Source: a virus. Taken from it: a stretch of 30,794 nucleotides of DNA. Location: positions 1 to 30,794 of IMG/VR virus record IMGVR_UViG_3300009503_000086; one strand, 5' to 3'. The position numbers were made by a program, and so were the translations under genes. The notes beneath the pieces are model-generated. The model saw nothing but the letters and a program-made list of their open reading frames with translations, did no database searches and had not been told where the DNA came from. This document shows, one piece after another, positions 24,905-30,794 of this stretch (position 1 is the stretch's first letter; each line of letters starts with the position of its first letter).

Positions 24905-24994
24905 CAAGGATAATTTTTATATTATAAAAGGATTAATACATACGTGTGTTTAAAAAGATGTTTTTATACAAATATAATATAAAAATTATCCTTG
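24905..24994. repeat. perfect 22-bp inverted repeat with 46-base spacer
   Basis: The left arm (24905-24926, beginning CAAGGATAATTTTTATA) and right arm (24973-24994, ending AAAAATTATCCTTG) are exact reverse complements over 22 bp. The 12-mer GGATAATTTTTA in the arms also occurs at about 24077. It could extrude as a cruciform, act as an origin or recombination site, or be a tiny mobile remnant; no target duplication is evident. Confidence 0.8.
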
Positions 24995-25027
24995 ATAGAA
25001 AAAACAAAATTAAATTTTACAATATTT

Positions 25028-25130
25028 AAAAAGTTATAAACAAAAATATTAACCGGTGTGTACAAATTTTACAAAATTTAAAAAGTTATAAACAAAAATA
25101 TTGACGAACTTGTACAAATTTTACAAATTT
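25028..25130. repeat. two tandem 52-bp AT-rich repeats, copies B and C
   Basis: Copies at 25028-25079 and 25080-25130 share AAAAAGTTATAAACAAAAATATT(A/G)AC and TGTACAAATTTTACAAA. The variable part is six to seven bases in the centre. Each contains TTATAAACA, one mismatch from the DnaA-box consensus TTATNCACA, and a TTGTACAA or TGTACAA core. Confidence 0.75.
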
Positions 25131-25197
25131 AACAAAACTTACACCTAAACTCAAACTGCTCCACAATTACCACACAAAAGTTACCTCTGTTACTAAA

Positions 25198-25241
25198 ATT
25201 TATTAGACTTCTATAATACTTCTCTAATACATCTTATGGCC
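25198..25241. repeat. 11-bp iterons, cluster 3
   Basis: Four units of 11 bp: ATTTATTAGAC, TTCTATAATAC, TTCTCTAATAC, ATCTTATGGCC. They match the unit of cluster 2 and keep the same orientation. Confidence 0.65.
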
Positions 25242-25306
25242 AAAATAATACTCCCCCTTCAGTGTAAACTTCTACTTCTACCACTTTATATATTTTTTTT
25301 ACACCT

Positions 25307-25338
25307 CTCCTTGGGGAGTACTTTGTACTTTGTACTTT
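25307..25338. repeat. small hairpin and triple GTACTTT repeat
   Basis: CTCC-TTGG-GGAG (25307-25318) can form a 4-bp stem and is followed by three perfect GTACTTT units (25318-25338). On the minus strand this lies just after the stop of the 38-aa gene, so it may mark the end of the accessory transcript, but no U-tract is present. Confidence 0.45.
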
Positions 25339-25353
25339 ATAAACTTACATTAC

Positions 25354-25470
25354 TTACTTACACATAGTCGTACACATTATAAGCAAAATAGGAATAGTTA
25401 CAAAAACTGTAAGTATCAATCCTACAAGCCTAAGAATTCTACCAACCCTCTCCATCTTATCCCAATCCAC
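25354..25470 (-). CDS. 38-aa single-pass membrane protein
   Basis: A short gene reading MDWDKMERVGRI, then a hydrophobic segment LVGLILTVFVTIPILLIM (about residues 15-32) and a CTTMCK end. The GTG start has a perfect AGGAGGTGA 5 bases upstream, which overlaps the stop of the preceding gene. One membrane helix with a short charged N-terminus is visible. It could be a small holin-like or membrane regulatory peptide; no family is recognised. Confidence 0.6.
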   Translation of the reverse strand: MDWDKMERVGRILRLVGLILTVFVTIPILLIMCTTMCK

Positions 25471-25482
25471 ACCACTCACCTC

Positions 25483-25749
25483 CTATTTAACCTTTATATA
25501 AACTTCAATATTTTTACCACTATACTCACTTATAATATCAGATACATCTTTATCACCTATCTGATAACCCTTTCCATCGCATTTATACCAGTCAAGTCTA
25601 GTAACTTTACCACTTGCCACTAACTGTACCTGCTCTTTATCTTTTAGAAAGTCCACCGGATAAAATCTATGATCTCCAAGAAGTAGCCCTGCTAGAGCTA
25701 CTTCTTCAAAATAAACTATCAAATCATAGTCATCAATCACATACTTCAT
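25483..25749 (-). CDS. unknown 88-aa accessory protein
   Basis: Starts MKYVIDDYDLIVYFEEV and shows mixed strands and helices (GDHRFYPVDFLKDKEQVQLV; WYKCDGKGYQIGDKDV), ending IEVYIKVK. No membrane segment, signal peptide or known motif is present. The ATG overlaps the stop of the previous gene by ATGA and AGGAGG lies upstream, so the two are co-translated. Function is not recognised. Confidence 0.7.
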   Translation of the reverse strand: MKYVIDDYDLIVYFEEVALAGLLLGDHRFYPVDFLKDKEQVQLVASGKVTRLDWYKCDGKGYQIGDKDVSDIISEYSGKNIEVYIKVK

Positions 25750-25934
25750 TTCTTCTCTGCCTCCTCTATCATTTTTATAATTTCCTCCGGTTTTTCTTTC
25801 ACAGTAAATTCACTCTCTTCTGTTACAATATCTGTCTCCTTATTTGCACTATCCCATGTCATTCTAATTATATGTTCTGGCCTAATATAAACTTCACTCT
25901 TCCATCCTGTTAGTTTTAGTTTTATAAATTTCAT
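25746..25934 (-). CDS. unknown 62-aa accessory protein
   Basis: Begins MKFIKLKLTGWKSEVYIRPEHI and ends in a Lys/Glu helix (EEIIKMIEEAEKK). The beta-strand-rich first half with a short helix at the end resembles small phage proteins such as flagellar FlbD-like folds, but this is only a pattern. The ATG at 25934 is chosen because GGAGGAG lies 7 bases upstream; an earlier ATG at 25952 overlaps that site. It is the first gene behind the promoter at 25977-26004. Confidence 0.65.
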   Translation of the reverse strand: MKFIKLKLTGWKSEVYIRPEHIIRMTWDSANKETDIVTEESEFTVKEKPEEIIKMIEEAEKK

Positions 25935-25976
25935 TTTAACTCTCCTCCTCATTTTTTAGCTTTTTTTTTAATTATA

Positions 25977-26004
25977 ATTATAGTACTTTTATCTAAAATA
26001 TCAA
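25977..26004 (-). promoter_or_regulatory. promoter for the 62/88/38-aa gene cluster
   Basis: Minus strand: TTGATA (26004-25999), 16-base spacer, perfect TATAAT (25982-25977), in a 130-base AT-rich gap between genes. An A/T inverted repeat (AACTTTTTTT / AAAAAAAGTT) overlaps its upstream side. It would drive the three small genes to its left. Confidence 0.65.
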
Positions 26005-26086
26005 ACTTTTTTTTCAAAAAAAGTTAAAAAAAAACTAAATTTTTTGTTCAAATTTTGGTAAATTTTTTTATTAAAAAACATGCTTA

Positions 26087-26320
26087 TTATTCATAAAGTA
26101 TTATTTTTACCTTTCTCCTCTCAAGTGCTGCAAATAAGTCATATATTGAAACTGGCTTTCTGTCTTCACCAATAATATAAAAGTCCCATAACCTAACTTT
26201 ATTAGATAAATCTCTTTCTATTGTTACTATACCGCTTGCTATCACCTTTTGCTTTTTTATTTCTTCTATAACATCTTTCATTAATTCATCAACTTTTTCT
26301 AGCTTATCTTCAAGTATCAC
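26087..26320 (-). CDS. unknown 77-aa accessory protein
   Basis: Starts with a helix (MILEDKLEKVDELMKDVIEEIKKQ) followed by strands (ASGIVTIERDLSN, VRLWDFYIIGEDRKPVSIYDLF) and ends KVKIILYE. The GTG start has GGAGG 6 bases upstream. It stops 1 base before its predecessor's coding end and is followed by a 134-base gap with a promoter. No family is recognised. Confidence 0.65.
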   Translation of the reverse strand: MILEDKLEKVDELMKDVIEEIKKQKVIASGIVTIERDLSNKVRLWDFYIIGEDRKPVSIYDLFAALERRKVKIILYE

Positions 26321-26321
26321 T

Positions 26322-26666
26322 TTACTCCTCCTTTAAGGGTAGTTGCTGTTGATAATAGTTATTACACTTGCCTCTTTTAATTCCTAATGCTTTAAGTATT
26401 AGCTGGATGCATTTTTTACATTGTTCTATACTAACCTCGCTGTCATGTAAACTGGGGTTTTGACCTTGTAAGGCATCCAACAGATAACTGCAGATACCGT
26501 CTACACCATTTGAAAACAAAGTTAAAACCTTTACTGCCGTCTCAAGCTCTTTTATTTTCTCTCTATATACTTTTGCAGTTGTCGTATTTTCTTTTAAGAT
26601 ATCGCCGTATAATTCATAGATATAAGTCTTTAATGACTCTAAGTTTCTTATTGCGTATTCAAACAT
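26322..26666 (-). CDS. unknown 114-aa helical protein
   Basis: Almost fully helical with heptad-like Leu/Ile spacing (YAIRNLESLKTYIYELYGDILKEN, EKIKELETAVKVLTLF), then a Cys-containing part (CKKCIQLILKALG) and a Gln-rich end. A CxxC is present (QCKKC) but no second pair is convincing. The ATG has GAGGTGA upstream. Function is not recognised. Confidence 0.65.
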   Translation of the reverse strand: MFEYAIRNLESLKTYIYELYGDILKENTTTAKVYREKIKELETAVKVLTLFSNGVDGICSYLLDALQGQNPSLHDSEVSIEQCKKCIQLILKALGIKRGKCNNYYQQQLPLKEE

Positions 26667-26670
26667 TTTT

Positions 26671-27099
26671 TTATTTCACCTCACTTTCTTTTATTCTTTT
26701 AAGATTAATTAATTTTCTGTTCTCCCAAACATTTCCGATAACTTTAATGTCGCTGGCATAGATAAACTTAAAATCTACAATATAGAGCCTGGGTTGTTTA
26801 TTATTGTCTATGCGTCTTAAAAGCTGCATGTAAGCTCCAGCTATTTCACTATCTATAACAACTAAAAATAGGCCGTTATGCCAAATATCCTCAACTATAT
26901 CATCTTGGTAAACTTCAACGCCTAATTTGTCGTGCCTACCTGTTGATTGCATAAAAACTAATCTTTCTTTTAAGGTATCCCAACTTACTTCGCTAAAAAG
27001 AGGGTCTTCTTGAATATAAGAAAATATCTCCCATAAAGTAGCCCCTCTAGTCCACCATTCCTTTAAAGTCTTATCCCAAACTCTAAATTTTGGTACCAT
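26671..27099 (-). CDS. YopX-like phage protein
   Basis: A 142-residue protein resembling the YopX family of small Firmicutes phage proteins. Markers are the opening PKFRVWDKTLKEWW, the central MQSTGRHDKLGVEVYQDDIVED (about residues 50-71; family form is MQYTGLKDKNG-x-IYEGDIV), and a late IGNVWEN (about 126-132). YopX proteins are beta-rich and of unknown role. The ATG follows GGAGGCAAA, and the previous 50-aa gene ends in that ribosome binding site. It is a typical accessory-region gene. Confidence 0.85.
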   Translation of the reverse strand: MVPKFRVWDKTLKEWWTRGATLWEIFSYIQEDPLFSEVSWDTLKERLVFMQSTGRHDKLGVEVYQDDIVEDIWHNGLFLVVIDSEIAGAYMQLLRRIDNNKQPRLYIVDFKFIYASDIKVIGNVWENRKLINLKRIKESEVK

Positions 27100-27108
27100 T
27101 TTGCCTCC

Positions 27109-27261
27109 TTAATTCTTATGGCCGTAAGACCAGTTTATTACAAGCTTTTTAAATGTCTCCCACAGGAATACATATTCCTCTGCAAGTTCTCTGTTTAATT
27201 TAATCTGCTCATCCAGCTCCTTTTCTATAAGACATCTGTTGTCGCCGGTATTCATTTTCAT
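27109..27261 (-). CDS. 50-aa unknown helical protein
   Basis: A small gene reading MKMNTGDNRCLIEKEL and ending INWSYGHKN, mostly one charged helix with an aromatic patch (EEYVFLWETF). GAGGAGGTGA lies about 10 bases before the first ATG, and the stop codon merges with the ribosome binding site of the YopX-like gene. Spacing and reading frame support a real gene. No family is recognised. Confidence 0.6.
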   Translation of the reverse strand: MKMNTGDNRCLIEKELDEQIKLNRELAEEYVFLWETFKKLVINWSYGHKN

Positions 27262-27290
27262 TTTTATATTTTTCACCTCCTCTGTAATCT

Positions 27291-27914
27291 TTACATATTT
27301 AAATTTAGCACTTCTTGGGCTAATCGTTTTATTGCAATATCACAGTATTCTTTATTAATTTCAATTCCTATTCCTCTTCTACCCAAATCCTTACAAGCTC
27401 TTAAAGTAGTACCACTTCCCATAAAGGGGTCTAGAATAATATCGTCTTTACTAGAAAAGTTTTCTAGTAACCATTTTAAGACTGCCACAGGCTTCTCAGA
27501 TGTATAAACTATTTTTTTCTTTTTATAGTTTGGCTTTATCTTGCTTCCAGTAAAACCCTCATAGTTACCTGCATATGTATAATCTAAAACTTTATTTTTT
27601 ATCTTAAAAGAGGTCCATATTAGCTCTGCTTCATTAGTTGTCTTTAAGAAAGGCCTCTTATACCACACAACCCAACCTAGCTTTTTAGGCAGGTCAAAGA
27701 AATTTCCACCGAAGATTATCTGGTTTTTACTTACCCTAAACATCTCATCAAAATACTCTTTCGGAGGAACCTTATCCCAGTCATTTTTTGTTATCCCATA
27801 AGGCGGATCAGTTACTATTAAATCTATGCTACTGTCAGGCAATTCTTTCATAACTTCAAAACAATCTCCTAAGTATATCTTTATATTTTCTTCTTCATAG
27901 TACGGTTTAATCAT
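27291..27914 (-). CDS. DNA methyltransferase (DPPY class), copy 2
   Basis: A 207-residue adenine-N6 or cytosine-N4 DNA methyltransferase. The catalytic motif TDPPYG (35-40) precedes the SAM-binding motif DPFMGSGTT (162-170), the beta-type order, with a short specificity region between them. It ends in GIEINKEYCDIAIKRL. It is small, so target recognition is probably short. It is coupled to a paralogous methyltransferase, overlapping its stop by 8 bases, with GGAGGTG upstream. There is no adjacent nuclease, so self-protection against host restriction or gene regulation is more likely than a restriction-modification pair. Confidence 0.9.
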   Translation of the reverse strand: MIKPYYEEENIKIYLGDCFEVMKELPDSSIDLIVTDPPYGITKNDWDKVPPKEYFDEMFRVSKNQIIFGGNFFDLPKKLGWVVWYKRPFLKTTNEAELIWTSFKIKNKVLDYTYAGNYEGFTGSKIKPNYKKKKIVYTSEKPVAVLKWLLENFSSKDDIILDPFMGSGTTLRACKDLGRRGIGIEINKEYCDIAIKRLAQEVLNLNM

Positions 27915-28653
27915 TGAAATGAAACACCTCCTGCGAAAGTCTTTTTACTGTGATATCACAATATTCTTTATTAATTTCAATTCCAATACATCTGCGATTA
28001 AGCCGTTTACAGGCCACAGCTGTAGTTCCAGAACCGATAAAAGGGTCAAGGACTGTATCATTTTCATTGCTTGATATTTTTACTATTTTTTCTATAAATC
28101 CTAGTGGTTTCTCAGTGGGATGTTTTGTATCTTTTTTGCCGATAACATATGAGTAAATGTTAACACAATCTTGTTGCGATAGGAAGTTAAAAGTTTTAGG
28201 TTTGCCTTTTGAGACGTAAAAGCATAATTCAAATGCTGAACGATAGTTGTTTTTTACAAAATGCGGTAATGGATTTGTTTTTACGATAGCTAACAAATTT
28301 TTATAAGTAAATCCTACTCTTTCTGCTTCTCTAACAAAAAACCCACTATCTTTTCTGTCAGAAAACATGTAAAAACTTCCACCTTTCTTCAGTACTCTGT
28401 ACATTTCTGTAATTAACCTAAAAATAAATTCGTCATACTCTTTTTTATCATAGCTATCCCACTGTCCCCATGCTTCCATAGTTGACATTATTTTGTTTCT
28501 TAACATTATTCTTTTACTTGAATCGCTTATATTGTATGGTGGGTCAGCTATAACTAAATCAATACTATTATCAGGAATCTCATTTATTACGTTAAAACAA
28601 TCATCACAATATATTTTTATGTTTTCTTCTTCTTCATAATATGGGTTTAACAT
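27907..28653 (-). CDS. DNA methyltransferase (DPPY class), copy 1
   Basis: A 248-residue paralogue of the following gene. It has ADPPYN (36-41) and DPFIGSGTT (203-211) in beta-type order, plus HPTEKP (178-183), common in N6-adenine/N4-cytosine methyltransferases. The central region 42-160, which would read the target, differs from its neighbour, whereas the N- and C-terminal 30 residues are close (YYEEE-NIKIY at the start; GIEINKEYCDI-x-KRL-QEV at the end). The pair therefore probably arose by duplication and then diverged in specificity. The ATG has GGAGG upstream. Confidence 0.9.
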   Translation of the reverse strand: MLNPYYEEEENIKIYCDDCFNVINEIPDNSIDLVIADPPYNISDSSKRIMLRNKIMSTMEAWGQWDSYDKKEYDEFIFRLITEMYRVLKKGGSFYMFSDRKDSGFFVREAERVGFTYKNLLAIVKTNPLPHFVKNNYRSAFELCFYVSKGKPKTFNFLSQQDCVNIYSYVIGKKDTKHPTEKPLGFIEKIVKISSNENDTVLDPFIGSGTTAVACKRLNRRCIGIEINKEYCDITVKRLSQEVFHFND

Positions 28654-28692
28654 ATTTAATAATGCCTCCTACTTTCAAAGTGGCCTAACCTG

Positions 28693-28839
28693 CTATTTTA
28701 CTGGATTTACTACAAATTTGGCACTATTTTCAACCTCTAATTTGGGTTTTAAGGGGCGAAAATAAATAGGTGAATGTAAAACTATTACCTGTTTAAGGGT
28801 GTTTAAATGGCTTTTTATACTGTAATTGTAAATAAGCAT
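28693..28839 (-). CDS. possible 48-aa unknown protein
   Basis: Reads MLIYNYSIKSHLNTLKQVIV and ends KFVVNPVK. The ATG overlaps the preceding stop as TAATG, a common coupling form, and a GGGGG tract lies about 7 bases upstream. No motif is present. The remaining 40 bases to the methyltransferase contain a palindrome ACTTTCAAAGT and its ribosome binding site. It could also be a chance open frame. Confidence 0.4.
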   Translation of the reverse strand: MLIYNYSIKSHLNTLKQVIVLHSPIYFRPLKPKLEVENSAKFVVNPVK

Positions 28840-29270
28840 TACCTTGCCCCCATATCCTTTTCGCGATTGTAGTGCTGCAGGTCAAAACTGCTTTGAATTT
28901 GCCACTGCACAACTTCATCATCAGGTATATCTTCCTCTTCTTTTTCTTCTTTTTCAAACTGAGCCTCATAATCAGCCCAGCCCTCTTTGGTTTCTGGAAA
29001 ACAACCGCGAGGTCTTATGAATTTTTTCATTTTTTTACTCCCTTCTTCTATATTTTCAATATCAAAATTTCCTTCTTCATCAAATACTAATGTACATTTG
29101 AACGGAAGAAGTTTATAGTTTTTTAATTTTTCAGCTAACAACATAGATGTTGTGCTGGCAGTTTTATGTTCTGCATTGTGGTCGTAATAAATTGTTGTAA
29201 AAACCCCGTAGCCGTGAGGATTTACTCTAATTTGATAATCAGTAACTTCTACATAAATTTTCTTTTTCAT
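28839..29270 (-). CDS. unknown 143-aa accessory protein
   Basis: Beta-rich first half (IYVEVTDYQIRVNPHGYGVFTTIYY; KCTLVFDEEGNFDI) and an acidic linker (FEKEEKEEEDIPDDEV) near the C-terminus. Its first 20 or so bases of coding sequence are identical to those of the next upstream gene (MKKKIY start), a possible partial duplication. The ATG has AAAGGAGG upstream. No enzymatic motif is seen; the acidic stretch might mediate binding to another protein. Confidence 0.65.
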   Translation of the reverse strand: MKKKIYVEVTDYQIRVNPHGYGVFTTIYYDHNAEHKTASTTSMLLAEKLKNYKLLPFKCTLVFDEEGNFDIENIEEGSKKMKKFIRPRGCFPETKEGWADYEAQFEKEEKEEEDIPDDEVVQWQIQSSFDLQHYNREKDMGAR

Positions 29271-29292
29271 TTTTTGTTCCTCCTTTTCTTTA

Positions 29293-29718
29293 TTAAATCA
29301 CTTTTGTAATCTCTTGTAGTATAGTTAATTTGCCAATTGCAACTTCAACTGAGGAAGCTGCACCTTGAATTTCACCAGAAGAGTTATAATTGCCGCATTC
29401 CCTCTGGAATTTTAGAATTTCTTTTAGGTTTTTCATTCTTCTTAGCAAGTAATCGACTGAGTCTATTGCTTCATCTACAGCTCTATCTAACTGTTGTTGT
29501 AAATATCTTTTTTTAGGGTCTAGTGGAAGTTCTTTTTCAGTTGTGGTGTACTTATAAACATCATCAACTAGATGCCTAAAATCTTCTCGCAACTGGTTCT
29601 TATCATAATTTTTAGCTTCTTCAATTGCTTTTTCTGGTGAGTCAGTTTCTATAAAGTAACTGTGTAATTCATTCTCTTCTTTGTCCGTTACCATTATTTT
29701 ATAAATTTTCTTTTTCAT
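29293..29718 (-). CDS. unknown 141-aa helical protein
   Basis: Begins MKKKIYKIMVTDKEENELH as a short strand domain, then helical (SPEKAIEEAKNYDKNQL; RYLQQQLDRAVDEAIDSVDYLL; AASSVEVAIGKLTILQEI). It overlaps the end of the 3D-domain gene by 20 bases; a GGAGGTG lies about 13 bases from its ATG, so spacing is long. There is no transmembrane segment. Function is unknown. Confidence 0.65.
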   Translation of the reverse strand: MKKKIYKIMVTDKEENELHSYFIETDSPEKAIEEAKNYDKNQLREDFRHLVDDVYKYTTTEKELPLDPKKRYLQQQLDRAVDEAIDSVDYLLRRMKNLKEILKFQRECGNYNSSGEIQGAASSVEVAIGKLTILQEITKVI

Positions 29719-30271
29719 TTTTTAAAACTAACACCTCCATCTTTTTTACCCCAAATTCAGTTGCTTTTTTCTGGTCATTGACAAAATATAAATCTAGCCT
29801 CTTTCCTTTTACTAAACTTCCGCAATCGATAGCCAGAAACGGAACAATATCTGTCTCAAACTTAATAAGAACAACTGAACCGTATGGAATAACCTTTGGG
29901 TCAACGGCGCATAAGTTAAAGTATTTAGATAACTTTTCAATATCAATGTTAGTTGAAGAAATAGAGTTACAACCATCGTCTAGAGAAGTATATGCTGTAA
30001 CTGTAAAGGTTTCCCAAAGCCCAGATTGCCTAAAGTAGTAATCTGAATATTTTAAATCAAAATATTTTTTACTTAGTTTATTGTAGCTATCATAAATTTC
30101 ATTGTAGCTTTCAGTAAATTTACTGAGGGTATCGAAATAACTCTGTAGATTTACTGAATATTTTTGTTGTTTTTCAACTCGGTCAAATACGACACTTTGT
30201 AAGTAACATGTATAAGCAAGTAAACCCAATGTAATTATAATTGTAATGCTAATAAAAATTTTAAAATACAA
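29699..30271 (-). CDS. membrane-anchored 3D-domain cell-wall hydrolase
   Basis: A 190-residue protein with an N-terminal membrane segment (FIKIF-type hydrophobic run, residues 4-24), a helical region to about 85, and a 3D domain at about 88-184. The three conserved aspartates are visible: Asp124 in AVDPKVIPYGS, Asp149 in AIDCGS and Asp160 in KGKRLDLYF. 3D domains act as lytic transglycosylases on peptidoglycan. The start is TTG with AAAGGAG 6 bases upstream. It lies in the accessory block, away from any lysis cassette, so it may help cell-wall remodelling or superinfection control rather than end-of-cycle lysis. Confidence 0.8.
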   Translation of the reverse strand: MYFKIFISITIIITLGLLAYTCYLQSVVFDRVEKQQKYSVNLQSYFDTLSKFTESYNEIYDSYNKLSKKYFDLKYSDYYFRQSGLWETFTVTAYTSLDDGCNSISSTNIDIEKLSKYFNLCAVDPKVIPYGSVVLIKFETDIVPFLAIDCGSLVKGKRLDLYFVNDQKKATEFGVKKMEVLVLKNEKENL

Positions 30272-30285
30272 TTTCAGCTCCTTTC

Positions 30286-30621
30286 TTAATCTTTCATAAC
30301 ATGAAAAGTCACTTCTTTGGCCATGGCAAATACCGCGTTTTCAACAGCTTTTACATCTCCTGATGCCATAGCTACGCAAAGACTCGTGCAAATTGTAAAT
30401 AAAAGTGAGATTATAAAGTTTGTAAAGTATTCCTGGTATTCCTGGTTTGTAAAAAGCATTTCTAACTTGTTAGAAAGCTCTGTAGGACATGTAAAACTAA
30501 TTTTTGAACCGCTACAAATTTCTTCAATATCACCAAATTGGTTTTTAACTTCTTCTGGTACTACAGATTTAAATTTTCTATGTTCTACATCCCAATCCAT
30601 ATGAATCATAATTTCTACCAT
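30286..30621 (-). CDS. unknown 111-aa protein with hydrophobic C-terminal part
   Basis: Begins MVEIMIHMDWDVEHRKFKSV; residues about 65-90 are hydrophobic (YFTNFIISLLFTICTSLCVAMA), possibly a membrane helix. An earlier in-frame ATG at 30717 is rejected because AAAAGGAG lies 10 bases before the ATG at 30621. It overlaps neither neighbour. No family is recognised. Confidence 0.6.
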   Translation of the reverse strand: MVEIMIHMDWDVEHRKFKSVVPEEVKNQFGDIEEICSGSKISFTCPTELSNKLEMLFTNQEYQEYFTNFIISLLFTICTSLCVAMASGDVKAVENAVFAMAKEVTFHVMKD

Positions 30622-30661
30622 TTTTTTATTACTCCTTTTCGCTTTAATTATTTTTACCTCT

Positions 30662-30793
30662 TTATTGCCCTGAGACATCAACAAAATCAAAATTTTTAGG
30701 TTTAGTTGAGATTTCAATTATTACGCACTCTTTTATTGTAGTTTTACAATCCCAACACTTTTTTACTACATTGTAAAACGGTTGGTGGTTGTA
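30662..30793 (-). CDS. 3' end of a gene entering from the right edge
   Basis: At least 43 residues ending in VDVSGQ are open to the edge. A CWDC pair (KKCWDCKTT) suggests a zinc-binding site. It stops 41 bases before the 111-aa gene start, fitting an operon. The start and function are outside the window. Confidence 0.55.
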   Translation of the reverse strand, partial: YNHQPFYNVVKKCWDCKTTIKECVIIEISTKPKNFDFVDVSGQ

Positions 30794-30794
30794 A

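Larger units (their letters stand above)
24021..25353. other. 1.3-kb repeat-rich intergenic region (possible origin, partition site or control region)
   Basis: No convincing gene is seen in this stretch on either strand. Open frames on the plus strand (hydrophobic at 24138-24401, basic at 24470-24655) lack ribosome binding sites. The stretch instead holds several repeat systems listed separately: 11-bp iterons, a 22-bp inverted repeat, long AT-rich direct repeats, GTAGGCCC repeats, and two ACAGGAAACC copies (24619 and 24657). It separates the accessory block from the late operon. Extreme AT content with DnaA-box-like TTATAAACA elements suits a replication origin; regularly phased 11-bp repeats would also suit a centromere-like partition site. 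Confidence 0.6.

Noticed and set aside
24021-25353. Giant phage noncoding RNA (ROOL/GOLLD type)
   Set aside because: The length would fit, but the stretch is dominated by simple repeats and AT runs; no extended set of GC-rich paired stems or conserved loops could be seen, and no tRNA gene is nearby.
29248-29722. Near-identical MKKKIY gene starts as a mobile or recombination repeat
   Set aside because: Only about 23 bases are shared, mostly A-rich translation start sequence; it may be chance or a small local copy and does not show further structure.
30622-30717. Longer N-terminus for the 111-aa protein
   Set aside because: The upstream extension overlaps the partial gene entering from the right, and AAAAGGAG points to the ATG at 30621.

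Overview
The window is a 30.8-kb piece of an AT-rich tailed-phage genome, either free or integrated. Nearly every credible gene lies on the minus strand, so the region is transcribed from right (30.8 kb) to left (1). Strong AGGAGGTGA-type ribosome binding sites, frequent GTG/TTG starts, ATGA/TAATG overlaps and heavy A/T codon use point to a Firmicutes host, probably a clostridial one. The host genus cannot be read from the sequence. A tape-measure gene, a major tail tube protein, a Dit-type distal tail protein and an HK97-type capsid set indicate a long-tailed siphovirus. No integrase, holin or endolysin lies inside the window.

Region A (30.8-25.35 kb) is an accessory or early/middle block. 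It holds small unknown proteins, a membrane-anchored 3D-domain wall hydrolase, two adjacent paralogous DNA methyltransferases (DPPY class), a YopX-like protein, and three very small genes (48, 50 and 38 aa) supported by ribosome binding sites or stop/start overlaps. One good promoter sits at about 25.98-26.00 kb.

Region B (25.35-23.92 kb) is about 1.4 kb without a convincing gene but dense in structure. It contains clusters of an 11-bp iteron-like element, a perfect 22-bp inverted repeat, three copies of a roughly 45-52-bp AT-rich repeat with a TTGTACAA core and a DnaA-box-like element, and four GTAGGCCC repeats in a purine-rich stretch. It looks like a replication origin, a partition site or a control region. 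The late promoter (TTTACA-N17-TATAAT) lies at its left edge.

Region C (23.92-11.8 kb) is the packaging and head module: small and large terminase, a portal-MuF-kinase fusion, an unknown protein, an HK97 gp10-like protein, a 1249-aa DNA-end-processing/ligase/prohead-protease fusion, a Com-like zinc protein, a scaffold protein, a DUF2190-like decoration protein and the major capsid protein. A strong hairpin follows the capsid gene.

Region D (11.8 kb-1) is the connector and tail module: a zinc-finger-like protein, two small beta-rich proteins, two connector proteins, the tail tube, tail assembly chaperones with a programmed -1 frameshift signal, the tape measure, Dit, a Gp37-like tail protein, a coiled-coil protein and a fibre. 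Interleaved with these are a frameshifted GT4 glycosyltransferase, a SAM methyltransferase and a CgeB-like glycosyltransferase, which suggests modification of virion proteins or a host glycan.

The two most unusual genes are the two giant fusions. One joins a nucleotidyltransferase-like domain, a metallo-beta-lactamase fold, an ATP-dependent DNA ligase, a LigD phosphoesterase-like domain and an XkdF capsid protease. The other joins a portal, MuF and a HipA/PI-kinase-like domain. Both could place enzymes inside the virion for delivery with the genome.
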